From: Nocardia harenae NBRC 108248
GTDB lineage: Bacteria > Actinomycetota > Actinomycetes > Mycobacteriales > Mycobacteriaceae
Reading direction: 5' to 3'
Length of the DNA stretch: 64,000 bases
Assembly: GCF_001612885.1 (NCBI RefSeq)
Contig: NZ_BDBH01000004.1
Coordinates: 310,001 to 374,000 of the forward strand
Shown: positions 32,606-40,301 of the stretch, one piece after another
Numbering within the stretch: position 1 is the stretch's first letter
Layout: each line of letters opens with the position of its first letter
Notes under the pieces: generated by a model
Told to the model about the DNA's origin: nothing
The model's database searches: none
What the model saw: the letters and a program-made list of their open reading frames with translations, nothing else
Program-made: the position numbers and the translations under genes

Positions 32606-33781
32606 TCAGACCGCGGTCAGCCTGCGGTCGTGGATCCAGACGGCGACGGCCTCGGCCCTGTTGGCCGCCCCCGTCTTCCGCAGGATGCGTTTGACATGCG
32701 ATTTCACCGTGCCCTCGGTGATCGTCAGGCGCCGCCCGATCTGGGCGTTCGTCAGCCCCTCGGCCATGAGCCGCACGACGTCGATCTCGCGCAGGGACAG
32801 CTGCCCCTCCGCCTCCCCCGCCTCGACGGCGGGGCGGGGGAGCCGCTCCGCCCGGTTCGGCGGCGCGGCATCGAACTCGGGGTGCCCCGCGGAGTGCGCG
32901 GCCGCACCGGTCGCGCGGCGGTCGAGGGCGAGCGGGAGCTGCCTGCAGAAGTACTCGAGGGCGTCGACCTCCGTCCTGGTCGCCGGCCGCTCGCGGAACC
33001 GGCAGTCGGCGTGGATCATGCCGACCAACCGGAAATCGTGGACGATCGGCACCATCCAGAAGGTCTTCGACTTGGAGCGGCGCCAGAGCTCGAATCCCGT
33101 GTCGCGCTCGCTCCGGCCGAGCATGGTGGTCTCGTCGACGTGGGCGGTCCGCTTGCCCACCGCCGCGGCGGGCAGCGCCAGCGCGATCTCCCGGTGGCCG
33201 TGCAGGTAACCGTCGGCCCAGCCGGAGTCCTGGCGGGAATGGATCGCGCGCGGCCGCCAGGTGCCGCCGGTGACCAGGGAGAAGAGCGCGCGGTCGTAGC
33301 CGAGCCGCACGACCTCGCGGGGGATCGCCGAGATCAGCTCGTCGGCGCCCGCGCACCGGCTCAACCGCATCAGTGCCTCGCCGACGCGCTCGTGCAGCGC
33401 GATCACGGCGTTCCTGCGGTGCGCGGAGACCAGGGCCTCGAGCCGGCGCAGCAGCAGCAGCGCGTCCAGCAGATCGCGGGTGTCGCCGGTCTCGTGGCAC
33501 AGGCTCGCCGAGATCGCCTCCCAGGCCCGGCCGATGGCGAGCGCGATGCCGTCCTCGTCGCGCAGGTTGTGCAGCTCGGCCATCGCGACCCGTCTGCGCA
33601 CCGCGCGAAAGGTATCGAGCGCCTGCACGACCAGGTCGGGCGGCAGGGGCTCCGGGCCGTACCGGTCCGTCCCGGGGACAGCCACCGGCGGCTGCCCGAG
33701 AGCGTGGAGCGAGCGAACCATGGCAATCCGTTCTGCCAGGTGCCGGAGGAACGGCACAGCGTTGCGCGTGAGCTGAATCAC
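32606..33781 (-). CDS. LuxR-type transcriptional regulator with GAF-like domain
   Basis: Protein of 391 aa. The C-terminal helix-turn-helix is clear (LSLREIDVVRLMAEGLTNAQ, TEGTVKSHVKRILRKTGAAN). The central part (VPIVHDFRLVGMIHADCRFR) resembles a GAF sensor, as in the LuxR gene at 2632. The GTG at 33781 lies 14 bases from a good -10 box and has no ribosome site, so translation may be near-leaderless; an ATG at 33721 would give 371 aa. A FadR-type operator sits within the promoter, which places this regulator under the neighbouring GntR protein. Confidence 0.8.
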   Translation of the reverse strand: MIQLTRNAVPFLRHLAERIAMVRSLHALGQPPVAVPGTDRYGPEPLPPDLVVQALDTFRAVRRRVAMAELHNLRDEDGIALAIGRAWEAISASLCHETGDTRDLLDALLLLRRLEALVSAHRRNAVIALHERVGEALMRLSRCAGADELISAIPREVVRLGYDRALFSLVTGGTWRPRAIHSRQDSGWADGYLHGHREIALALPAAAVGKRTAHVDETTMLGRSERDTGFELWRRSKSKTFWMVPIVHDFRLVGMIHADCRFRERPATRTEVDALEYFCRQLPLALDRRATGAAAHSAGHPEFDAAPPNRAERLPRPAVEAGEAEGQLSLREIDVVRLMAEGLTNAQIGRRLTITEGTVKSHVKRILRKTGAANRAEAVAVWIHDRRLTAV

Positions 33782-33795
33782 ACTAAATATCGACC

Positions 33796-33813
33796 ATAAT
33801 ATGGTGTGACCAT
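33796..33813 (-). promoter_or_regulatory. LuxR-gene promoter with perfect ATGGT-N3-ACCAT operator
   Basis: On the minus strand TATTAT (33801-33796) is a good -10 box. Immediately upstream, ATGGT-GTG-ACCAT (33801-33813) is a perfect inverted repeat of the FadR-operator form, so it falls between -35 and -10. The outer bases differ from the TTGGT/ACCAA sites elsewhere, and this may be the cognate site of the second GntR protein. Confidence 0.6.
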
Positions 33814-33833
33814 TTACGCAAGAAGCGGGTCGC

Positions 33834-34595
33834 TCAGGCGTGTCTGCGCTCCGGCCGCGGCGAGAACTCCGCCTCGCCCTCCGCGAGCTCGATCATCGGC
33901 GGCGTCCGGGTGTGCTGCGTCATCAGGCGGAACGCCTCGGCGGCATCGCGGGCGACGATGGCGTCGGTGACGGCGCGGTGGGCCGCCAGCGACCGCGACA
34001 TCGCGGCGGGATCCCGGTGCGCGTCGTTGCCGGTCTGGCGCAGGATCGCCCGGGAGACCGCTTCCATGAAAGTGGAGAGCAGGTCGTTGTGGCTCGCGGT
34101 CGCCACCGCGATGTGCCACCGGACCTTGCACTCGATGAAGGTCTCCAGCTCCGCCGTCGCGGCGGCGGCACGCTGCTCGATCGCGCGCAGTGTGCGCAGA
34201 TCGGCCTCGGTGCGCCGCTCCGCGGCGAAGTACGCGCACCACGGCTCGATGACCTGCCGGGACTCGAAGAGCATCTGGGTTCCGGGTGCCCAGCCCTGTA
34301 GCTGCAGATCGACCGAGCTCATGAACATCGACGCGTCCGGCCGCGACACGACGGAGCCGCCGCCGCGCCCCGGCTTGGTGGTGACCAGGCCCTGTTGCTG
34401 CAGCCGCTGCAGCGCCTCGCGCACCGCCGCGCGGGTGAGCCCGCTCTCCTCCACCAGGATCCGCTCGGGCGGCAGCTGGGTGCCGATCGCCAGCTCACCG
34501 CTGAGAATCTTCTCGCGGATCAGGTCGGCGTAGACCTCGGCGGGCCGCGGCACGTGCACGGCGCCGATGTCGAGCCGGGCTCGCCTCGGGCACAC
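33834..34595 (-). CDS. FadR-subfamily GntR regulator 2
   Basis: Regulator of 253 aa with winged-helix PPERILVEESGLTRAAVREA, wing QQGLVTTKPGRGGGSV and an FCD domain containing VRWHIAVATASHNDLLSTFM. It resembles the regulator at 20.4 kb along its whole length (for example ATASHN and the FxxxxR-x-IEP run), so the two are paralogues and may bind related operators. The start is a GTG. Just downstream, in the promoter of the LuxR gene, lies a perfect ATGGT-N3-ACCAT site. It is divergent from the MocR gene. Confidence 0.87.
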   Translation of the reverse strand: MCPRRARLDIGAVHVPRPAEVYADLIREKILSGELAIGTQLPPERILVEESGLTRAAVREALQRLQQQGLVTTKPGRGGGSVVSRPDASMFMSSVDLQLQGWAPGTQMLFESRQVIEPWCAYFAAERRTEADLRTLRAIEQRAAAATAELETFIECKVRWHIAVATASHNDLLSTFMEAVSRAILRQTGNDAHRDPAAMSRSLAAHRAVTDAIVARDAAEAFRLMTQHTRTPPMIELAEGEAEFSPRPERRHA

Positions 34596-34787
34596 GGCGA
34601 CCTCCTTCGCGGGTACGTCTGTCGCGCTGGCATCACCCTAGAAGCCCGGCACCGCGTTCCCGGCGTCCCCGACTACCGATTGCCCCTTTCGGGGGAGCGC
34701 TCCGGGCCGCGCTCAGCCGTGCCGCTCCACCCGCGCGCCGGGCTCGCCACCCGAGCGAGCCGGCGGCACTGTGCGAGGATCGGGACC

Positions 34788-36152
34788 GTGCCGGAGCCGA
34801 ATGCGTCACTCGCCGTGCGCGATCTGGTGTCGATGCTGGGAGCGTGGCGCTCCGGCGAAGCCACGCTGGGAATCGGGCTCGCGTCGGCGATCGCGCACCT
34901 GGTGGAGGCGGAGAAGCTGGCCGACGGGGTGCGGCTGCCCGCGCAGCGAGCGCTCGCCGCCGAGCTCGGGATCTCGCGGGGGACCGTCACCACCGCCTAC
35001 GAGATCCTCGCCGGCGGCGGGTACGTCACCGCGGAGGTCGGGCGCGGCTCGACTGTGAGCCCGCCCAATCGGCATCGGCTGCGGCTGCCGGGCAGCGCCG
35101 CTCCCGGCGTGCGGCCGATCGCGGTCGACCTGTCGACGCAGTCGCTCCCGGCCGGTGACGCCTTCGCGGCCGTGCTCAGCCGGGTCGGCCCGACCGCGCT
35201 GCGGCCCTATCTGCAGACCGACGGCCACCACGCGCTCGGGCTGCCCGCGCTGCGCGCCGCGCTCGCCCGCCACCTCACCCGCGCCGGCATTCCCACGGCG
35301 CCCGAGCAGATCCTGGTCACCGCTGGGGCGCAGCAGGCGCTCTGGCTGGCGGTGCACGCGCTCACCGAGCGCGGCGACACGGTGCTGGTCGAGGATCCCA
35401 CCTATCGCGGGGTGCTCGCCGTGCTGGCCGGGATGGAGCTGCGGGTGGAGGCGCGACCGGCGGACGACTACACCCTGGCGGAGCTGCGCCGCCCGCCCGC
35501 GGTGGCCTACCTGCAGTCGTCGGTGCACAGCCCCACCGGGCAGGTGCGCTCCGGCGAGCTGCTCCGCGCGCTCGCGGCGACGGTGAACCGGACCGGGCTG
35601 CTGATGATCGAGGACCGCAGCGCCGCCGAGCTCGTGCACGACGCCGAGCTGCAGAACACCGGCCTGGCCGGGCAGGTCGCCCCCGAGCGGCTGGTCACCA
35701 TCGGCACGCTGTCCAAGCTGTTCTGGGGCGGGCTGCGGGTCGGCTGGATCCGGAGCGAACCGTCGCTGGTGGCCCGGATCGCCGACCTGAAACAGACGAT
35801 CGACATCACGACCTCGGTGGTCGACCAGTTCCTGGCCGCGGAGGCGCTGCTCGACGCGGACTCCGCGATCGCCGAGCGGCGCCTGCTGCTGCTCGAGCAC
35901 ACCGCGGCCACCCTGCGCACCGTCACCGAGCTCCGGCCGGAGTGGCGCCCGCTGCCCCCCGAGGGCGGCAGCGGGCTCTGGGTCGACACCGGCGCCGATG
36001 CCATCGCCTACGCGATGGCCGCGCAGTCGCACGGCATCCGGATCGCGGCGGGCCCGGCGTTCTCGGTGCGCCACGGCTTCGGCACCCACATCCGGCTGCC
36101 GATCTGGCATCCCCCCGGTGAGCTGGCGAACGCGCTCGCCTGGGTGCGCTAG
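34788..36152 (+). CDS. MocR-type GntR/aminotransferase regulator
   Basis: Fusion protein of 454 aa: an N-terminal GntR winged helix (LPAQRALAAELGISRGTVTT followed by YEILAGGGYVTAEVGRGSTV) and a fold-type I aminotransferase domain. The PLP lysine lies in TIGTLSKLFWGGLRVGW and the conserved arginine near the C-terminus in THIRLPIWHPP. MocR proteins use PLP and an amino acid as effectors, usually to control PLP synthesis, GABA or transport genes. The GTG start is set by GAGG 9 bases upstream and by the onset of homology. Its target is not evident in this window. Confidence 0.87.
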   Translation: MPEPNASLAVRDLVSMLGAWRSGEATLGIGLASAIAHLVEAEKLADGVRLPAQRALAAELGISRGTVTTAYEILAGGGYVTAEVGRGSTVSPPNRHRLRLPGSAAPGVRPIAVDLSTQSLPAGDAFAAVLSRVGPTALRPYLQTDGHHALGLPALRAALARHLTRAGIPTAPEQILVTAGAQQALWLAVHALTERGDTVLVEDPTYRGVLAVLAGMELRVEARPADDYTLAELRRPPAVAYLQSSVHSPTGQVRSGELLRALAATVNRTGLLMIEDRSAAELVHDAELQNTGLAGQVAPERLVTIGTLSKLFWGGLRVGWIRSEPSLVARIADLKQTIDITTSVVDQFLAAEALLDADSAIAERRLLLLEHTAATLRTVTELRPEWRPLPPEGGSGLWVDTGADAIAYAMAAQSHGIRIAAGPAFSVRHGFGTHIRLPIWHPPGELANALAWVR

Positions 36153-36159
36153 CGGGCGG

Positions 36160-36693
36160 TCAGCGCCGACCGGTGCCGAGCAGCTCGGACAGCTCCCGCA
36201 CGCTGCCCGGCTCCGGGTCGAAGCCGAGCGGCAGCAGCCAGGCGCGGTCCAGCTCGAGCCCGCGGAGCGCGTGCCGCAGGACCGTGCGTTCGACGGCGGC
36301 CCGCGGGCCGGGGTCGAGGTCGTCGGCCGCGCGCAGCACGGCGGTGACCGCCTGCCCCATCCGGGCGCCGAGCCCGGCCCACCGTCCGGCGTCGGCCGCG
36401 GGGTCGGCGAGCGATCGCAGCGCGGCGGCGCGCAGCTCGGTGAGCCGGGGTGCGAGCGGGGAACCGGGTGCGTCCAGCGTGAGCAGCTCGCCGAGCAGCT
36501 CGAGGAGCCCGAGCGCCTCGGCCCGGCGGCGCTCGCCGATGAGCTCGGCGCGGTCGCGCGCGAACTCGATCGCGTCGCGCACCAGGTGCGCCTGTTCGAG
36601 CGCCTGCCGGTCGCCTGCCGCGAGCAGGGCGGGCAGCACCGCGTCGGTCATGGCCTTGGCGGCGGCGCCGAGCGTGATGGTGATGAACTCCAT
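36160..36693 (-). CDS. Hypothetical helical protein following phosphotransferase
   Basis: Protein of 177 aa, mostly alpha-helical and rich in alanine, leucine and arginine, with no signal peptide or clear membrane segment. I do not recognise a family. It starts 2 bases after the stop of the phosphotransferase gene. In Pseudomonas putida the 4-hydroxyacyl-CoA kinase LvaA needs the small protein LvaB encoded next to it. A similar helper role is possible from position alone, but no sequence match is claimed. Confidence 0.55.
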   Translation of the reverse strand: MEFITITLGAAAKAMTDAVLPALLAAGDRQALEQAHLVRDAIEFARDRAELIGERRRAEALGLLELLGELLTLDAPGSPLAPRLTELRAAALRSLADPAADAGRWAGLGARMGQAVTAVLRAADDLDPGPRAAVERTVLRHALRGLELDRAWLLPLGFDPEPGSVRELSELLGTGRR

Positions 36694-36695
36694 GG

Positions 36696-37895
36696 TCAGA
36701 CGACCTCCTCGAGCCGCCGGCCGAGCTGGCCGAGCAGGATGGGCACGGTTCCCTCCAACCGGGCCAGCAGCACGTCCTGGTGCGAGCGGCCCAGCTGTGC
36801 GATGCGCAGACAGGTGGCCAGGGTCTTCACGGTGGCGGAGAAGCCACAGAAGATCGTGTACCAGCGCAGCCGCTCGGGATCGACCGGCAGCCCGGAGGCC
36901 TCCTCGTAGCGGGCGAAGAACTCCGAGCGCGGCACCAGCCCGGAGACCAGGAAGGTCTTCCCGCTCTCGTCGTAGTGGCCGAACAGGTCCTGGGCGCAGT
37001 AGGCGAGGTCGTAGTGCCGGTCGCCCAGGTGCGCCGACTCCCAGTCCAGCCAGGCCGTGATGGTGGCGGTGCCCTCGTCGAAGAGGAAGTTGCCGCTGCG
37101 GAAGTCGCCGTGCACCACGCTCGCCCGGTCCAGCACCGGCAGGTTCCGGGCGAGCCAGTGGGCGGCGAGTTCCATGATCGCCGATTCGCCGAGCCGGTCC
37201 AGCGTCCACAGCTGGCGTTCGAACCCCAGCTGCCAGGCGGCGCACTCGGTACTGCCCGCGGCGGGCAGGCTCAGCGCCGCCGATTCGAGGGAGCTCGGAT
37301 CGAGGGTGTGCAGGGCGGCGAGATGGCCGATCAGCTGCGCGCCGAGCGGTGCGCGCAGCGCGCGGCCGAAGTCGGTGCCGAGGCCGCTGACCTGGCCGGA
37401 GGTGGTGCGCGTCGGCTTGGTGACGCCGTCGACGAACCCGCAGATCAGGCCGGGCTCGGGCAAATGCCGCGCCGCGTCGTCGACCCACAGCACCTCCGGG
37501 GTCGGCAGCGCGCCCGCGACCCCGCGCAGCACCTCGAACTCGCTCGTCTTGAGGGTGGCGTTCAGCGACTCGGGCGGGTCCATGCGCAGCAGCAGCCGCC
37601 GCGGGGCGTCCGCGCCGGTCACCAGGTCGAAGGCCATCTGGATCTTCGAGGCGCCGCCGGTGAGCCAGCGCGGGTCGCGCACCTCGAAGGCGGCGCCGCC
37701 GAGCTGCTCGGCGAGCAGGCCGCGCACGGCGTGCGCCAGCTCGCCGAGGCCGATCGGGGTCCAGCCCGGCCCCGCGCGCCGGGCGTACTTGCGGTCGACG
37801 GCGCGCTGGCGGGCCGGGTCGGTGGGGTAGCGGTCGCGGACCGCGGCGGTCGTGTCGGTGCCCGGCGTCGCTGCCGGAGCCACGGTGTGGGTCAT
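36696..37895 (-). CDS. APH-family phosphotransferase (ACAD10/11 kinase-domain-like), copy 2
   Basis: Kinase-fold protein of 399 aa, longer than copy 1 at its N-terminus. The catalytic loop VVHGDFRSGNFLFDEG and the metal site AWLDWESAHLGDRHYDLAYC are intact, as is the substrate-side WLTGGASKIQMAF segment. It lies between a CrtC/AttH-like gene (upstream, 21 bases) and a small helical protein (downstream), so it repeats the gene pairing of copy 1 in another arrangement. Phosphorylation of a hydroxyacyl-CoA or terpenoid alcohol is a reasonable but unproved role. Confidence 0.87.
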   Translation of the reverse strand: MTHTVAPAATPGTDTTAAVRDRYPTDPARQRAVDRKYARRAGPGWTPIGLGELAHAVRGLLAEQLGGAAFEVRDPRWLTGGASKIQMAFDLVTGADAPRRLLLRMDPPESLNATLKTSEFEVLRGVAGALPTPEVLWVDDAARHLPEPGLICGFVDGVTKPTRTTSGQVSGLGTDFGRALRAPLGAQLIGHLAALHTLDPSSLESAALSLPAAGSTECAAWQLGFERQLWTLDRLGESAIMELAAHWLARNLPVLDRASVVHGDFRSGNFLFDEGTATITAWLDWESAHLGDRHYDLAYCAQDLFGHYDESGKTFLVSGLVPRSEFFARYEEASGLPVDPERLRWYTIFCGFSATVKTLATCLRIAQLGRSHQDVLLARLEGTVPILLGQLGRRLEEVV

Positions 37896-37916
37896 GTCCT
37901 GTCCTGACTCTCGGGC

Positions 37917-38921
37917 TCAGATCCCGGGCCCGAACGCCGCGGCGGTGCGGGCGCCGTGCCGGGAGGTGCGGTCGGCGAGGAATTCGATGCCGTAGGTGTC
38001 GGCCTGCAGGCCGTAGCCGTGCCTGCCGTCCAGTTCGTAGTGCATGAGCGATTGGAACGTCACGTAGGAGGGGCTGAAGGTGTACCAGGGGGCGGCGGCG
38101 ATCGCGGTGCCGCGCACCGTGAGCGTGCGCCCGGTGGTGTCGGTCACCGCGATCTCGTTGTGCATCGGTGTCAGCCCCTGCTGGCTTCCGGTGACCGTCG
38201 CGTCGACGATGCCGAGTACCTTGTCGCCCTCGTGCACATAGCCGAATCGCAGCGGCCCGTACACCGCCGCACCGCCCACCAGTTCGACCCCGGTCACCAG
38301 GTGGATGCCGAGATCCTCGTCGAACGGGATGTGGATGTAGGCGATCGCGGCCCGGCCCAGTTCGGTGCGGGTGCCCCAGCTGCGATCCATCCCGCCCATG
38401 GCGTCGATCCGGTAGGAGCGTCCCCGCAGGGTCAGCTCGCCGCGCACCCGGCCGAGGAAGTCGAGGTGCCCGCCTGCCCAGGCGTCGCCGAGGCCGTGAT
38501 CGGCGTCGGCGGCCAGCAGCGGGTTCTCGGCCGGGTCGTTGACGTCCCAGGCAGGCATGGCGCCGTCCAGGGTCATGTCGAACGAGCAGGAGCCCGCGAT
38601 GTTGTCGTAGCGGAACCGATAGTGGTTCGGCGGCCGCGGCACCTCCACCCGCAGCCCGCTCTGCAGCTGGAAATCGAGCATGGAGTCCGGGCACGGGCAG
38701 TGCATCTGCGGGTCGGTGAGATCGACGGTGAACGGGTACCTGTTCATCCCCTGCACCACGTTGATCGAGGAGATGGCGGCCCCGACATTGGGGCGGGCCA
38801 GGACGTAGACGTTGCCGTAGATGCGTTCTTCCGGAATCGCGAACCAGAAGCCGATGGTTTCGGTCCACGTGGTGAGCGCGGGGTCGACCGGGTGCAGGTC
38901 GGCGTCCTCGGGGCGGATCAT
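37917..38921 (-). CDS. CrtC/AttH-like (DUF7064/7065-type) protein, copy 3
   Basis: Protein of 334 aa beginning MIRPEDADLHPVDPALTTWT. It matches copy 2 at the start and at AWDVNDPAENP and GGMDRSWGTRTE, and is more distant from copy 1. No signal peptide or membrane helix is seen. It sits between the zinc alcohol dehydrogenase and the phosphotransferase in a leftward operon. Repeated association with catabolic alcohol dehydrogenase and kinase genes suggests an enzyme or carrier for a hydrophobic intermediate, but no reaction is established. Confidence 0.7.
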   Translation of the reverse strand: MIRPEDADLHPVDPALTTWTETIGFWFAIPEERIYGNVYVLARPNVGAAISSINVVQGMNRYPFTVDLTDPQMHCPCPDSMLDFQLQSGLRVEVPRPPNHYRFRYDNIAGSCSFDMTLDGAMPAWDVNDPAENPLLAADADHGLGDAWAGGHLDFLGRVRGELTLRGRSYRIDAMGGMDRSWGTRTELGRAAIAYIHIPFDEDLGIHLVTGVELVGGAAVYGPLRFGYVHEGDKVLGIVDATVTGSQQGLTPMHNEIAVTDTTGRTLTVRGTAIAAAPWYTFSPSYVTFQSLMHYELDGRHGYGLQADTYGIEFLADRTSRHGARTAAAFGPGI

Positions 38922-38958
38922 CGTCGATGGGCCTTTCGGGTGGTTGATCGATAGGGGG

Positions 38959-40065
38959 TCAGGCGTCCGGGATCAGGACGAGCTTGGTCACCTCGCCGCG
39001 CTCCTGGGCGGCGAGCGCGTCGTTGATCTTCGAGAACGGGTAGGTGGTGATCAGCGAGTCGAAGGGGAACCGGCCCGCGGCGTGGTGGCGCAGCAGCTCG
39101 GGGATGAACTCGTGCGGCCTGCTGTCGCCCTCGACGATGCCGCGCACCGTGAGCCCCTTCTGCATGGCCGCGACGATGTTGAGCGGCAGGTTCGTCGCGA
39201 AGTCGGCGGGGACGCCGACCAGGCCGACCGTGGCGTTCTGCCCGGCGGCCGCGATCGCGGCCTCGATCACCGGCACCCGCCCCGTGGTGTCGAAGACGTA
39301 ATCGCCGCCCTCCGGCAGGATGTCGAGAATTCGCGCGGTGACGTCGGCGCCGACTGGGTCCAGGACATGCGTGGCGCCGAGCCGCAGCGCCAGCTCGCGG
39401 CGCGCGGCGACCGGCTCGACGACCACGATCGCCGAGCAGCCCCGCAGCACGGCGCCCATGACCGCGGCCAGCCCGACCGGGCCGCCGCCGAGCACCACGA
39501 GCGCGCTGCCCGGGGTGCAGGACATGGAGTTCAGCACCGCGCCTGCGCCGGTCTGGATGCCGCAGCCGAGCGGGCCGACCAGCGCCACGTCGAGGTCGGT
39601 CTCGACCTTCACGGTGTTGCGCTCGGTGGTCAGCACGTGCGAGGCGAACGAGGACTGACCGAAGAAGTGCCCGTGCACGGTGGCGCCCGCCGCGCTCAGC
39701 GTCGCCGATCCGTCGGGTCTGCTGCCGATGTAGTTCTCTTGGGCGAAGTCCACGCAGTAGGCCTCGCGCCCCTGTGTGCACGGACGGCAGCGCCCGCAGC
39801 TGCTGAACGAGAGCGCGACCGGGTCGCCCGGGGCGACCGTGGTCACCGCGGCGCCGACGGCGGTGACCACGCCGCTGCCCTCGTGCCCGAGGACCAGCGG
39901 GTAGGGGAGGCCGTAGCCGCCGTCCCTGGCGGCGATATCGGTGTGGCACACCCCCACCCCGCGGATCTCCACCACGATCTCGCCGGCGCGTGGTTCCGCC
40001 AGGTCGAGCGTGCGGAGGTCGAAGTCCCGGTGGGGACCGTCGCTGACGGCCGCGGTGATCTGCAC
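38959..40065 (-). CDS. Zinc-dependent alcohol dehydrogenase (aryl/terpene alcohol type)
   Basis: Medium-chain dehydrogenase of 368 aa that oxidises a primary alcohol to the aldehyde with NAD+. Catalytic zinc ligands are seen in GVGVCHTDIAA, LGHEGSG and GPLGCGIQTGAGAV; the structural zinc site is SSCGRCRPCTQGREAYC. The NAD motif is VLGGGPVGLA. The overall pattern is that of benzyl-alcohol/geraniol/perillyl-alcohol dehydrogenases. The GTG at 40065 is favoured because GAAGGG lies 8 bases upstream; a GTG at 40074 is possible. It probably works between the P450 and the aldehyde dehydrogenase. Two operator copies precede it. Confidence 0.9.
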   Translation of the reverse strand: MQITAAVSDGPHRDFDLRTLDLAEPRAGEIVVEIRGVGVCHTDIAARDGGYGLPYPLVLGHEGSGVVTAVGAAVTTVAPGDPVALSFSSCGRCRPCTQGREAYCVDFAQENYIGSRPDGSATLSAAGATVHGHFFGQSSFASHVLTTERNTVKVETDLDVALVGPLGCGIQTGAGAVLNSMSCTPGSALVVLGGGPVGLAAVMGAVLRGCSAIVVVEPVAARRELALRLGATHVLDPVGADVTARILDILPEGGDYVFDTTGRVPVIEAAIAAAGQNATVGLVGVPADFATNLPLNIVAAMQKGLTVRGIVEGDSRPHEFIPELLRHHAAGRFPFDSLITTYPFSKINDALAAQERGEVTKLVLIPDA

Positions 40066-40081
40066 GGGTGGCACCCTTCGA

Positions 40082-40094
40082 TTGGCTGGGCCAA
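40082..40094. promoter_or_regulatory. Operator-like palindrome TTGGC-N3-GCCAA in the alcohol dehydrogenase leader
   Basis: A perfect inverted repeat (ATTGGC-TGG-GCCAAT when extended, 40081-40095) that follows the TTGGT-N3-ACCAA design with one compensated change. It lies between the -10 box and the start codon of the alcohol dehydrogenase. Confidence 0.6.
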
Positions 40095-40122
40095 TTTGCG
40101 GCCCGATGTGTCTGTGTTTGAA

Positions 40123-40140
40123 ATGGTTAGGCCAAATATA
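40123..40140 (-). promoter_or_regulatory. Alcohol dehydrogenase -10 box with FadR-type operator
   Basis: ATGGT-TAG-GCCAA (40123-40135) lies directly downstream of TATATT (minus strand, 40140-40135), a good -10 box. A repressor here would cover the transcription start. Confidence 0.55.
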
Positions 40141-40301
40141 CGACGGGGTGATCCACGGCACAAGGGCCGAGCGGCGCGGCCGGGCCGTCGGGCCGGGCGA
40201 CGCCGACGACGTGGGAGGTGCCGGGGCTACACGGCCACAGCGCCGCAGCGGCCATTTCCTCGGCGGTTACGCGGTTCGTGCAACACTCCGGCGGGCGATG
40301 G

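Noticed and set aside
33834..34595. The second GntR protein as sole regulator of all TTGGT-N3-ACCAA sites
   Set aside because: The site next to it has ATGGT/ACCAT arms, and the TTGGT/ACCAA sites cluster around the first GntR gene, so the first is the better candidate for the main regulon.
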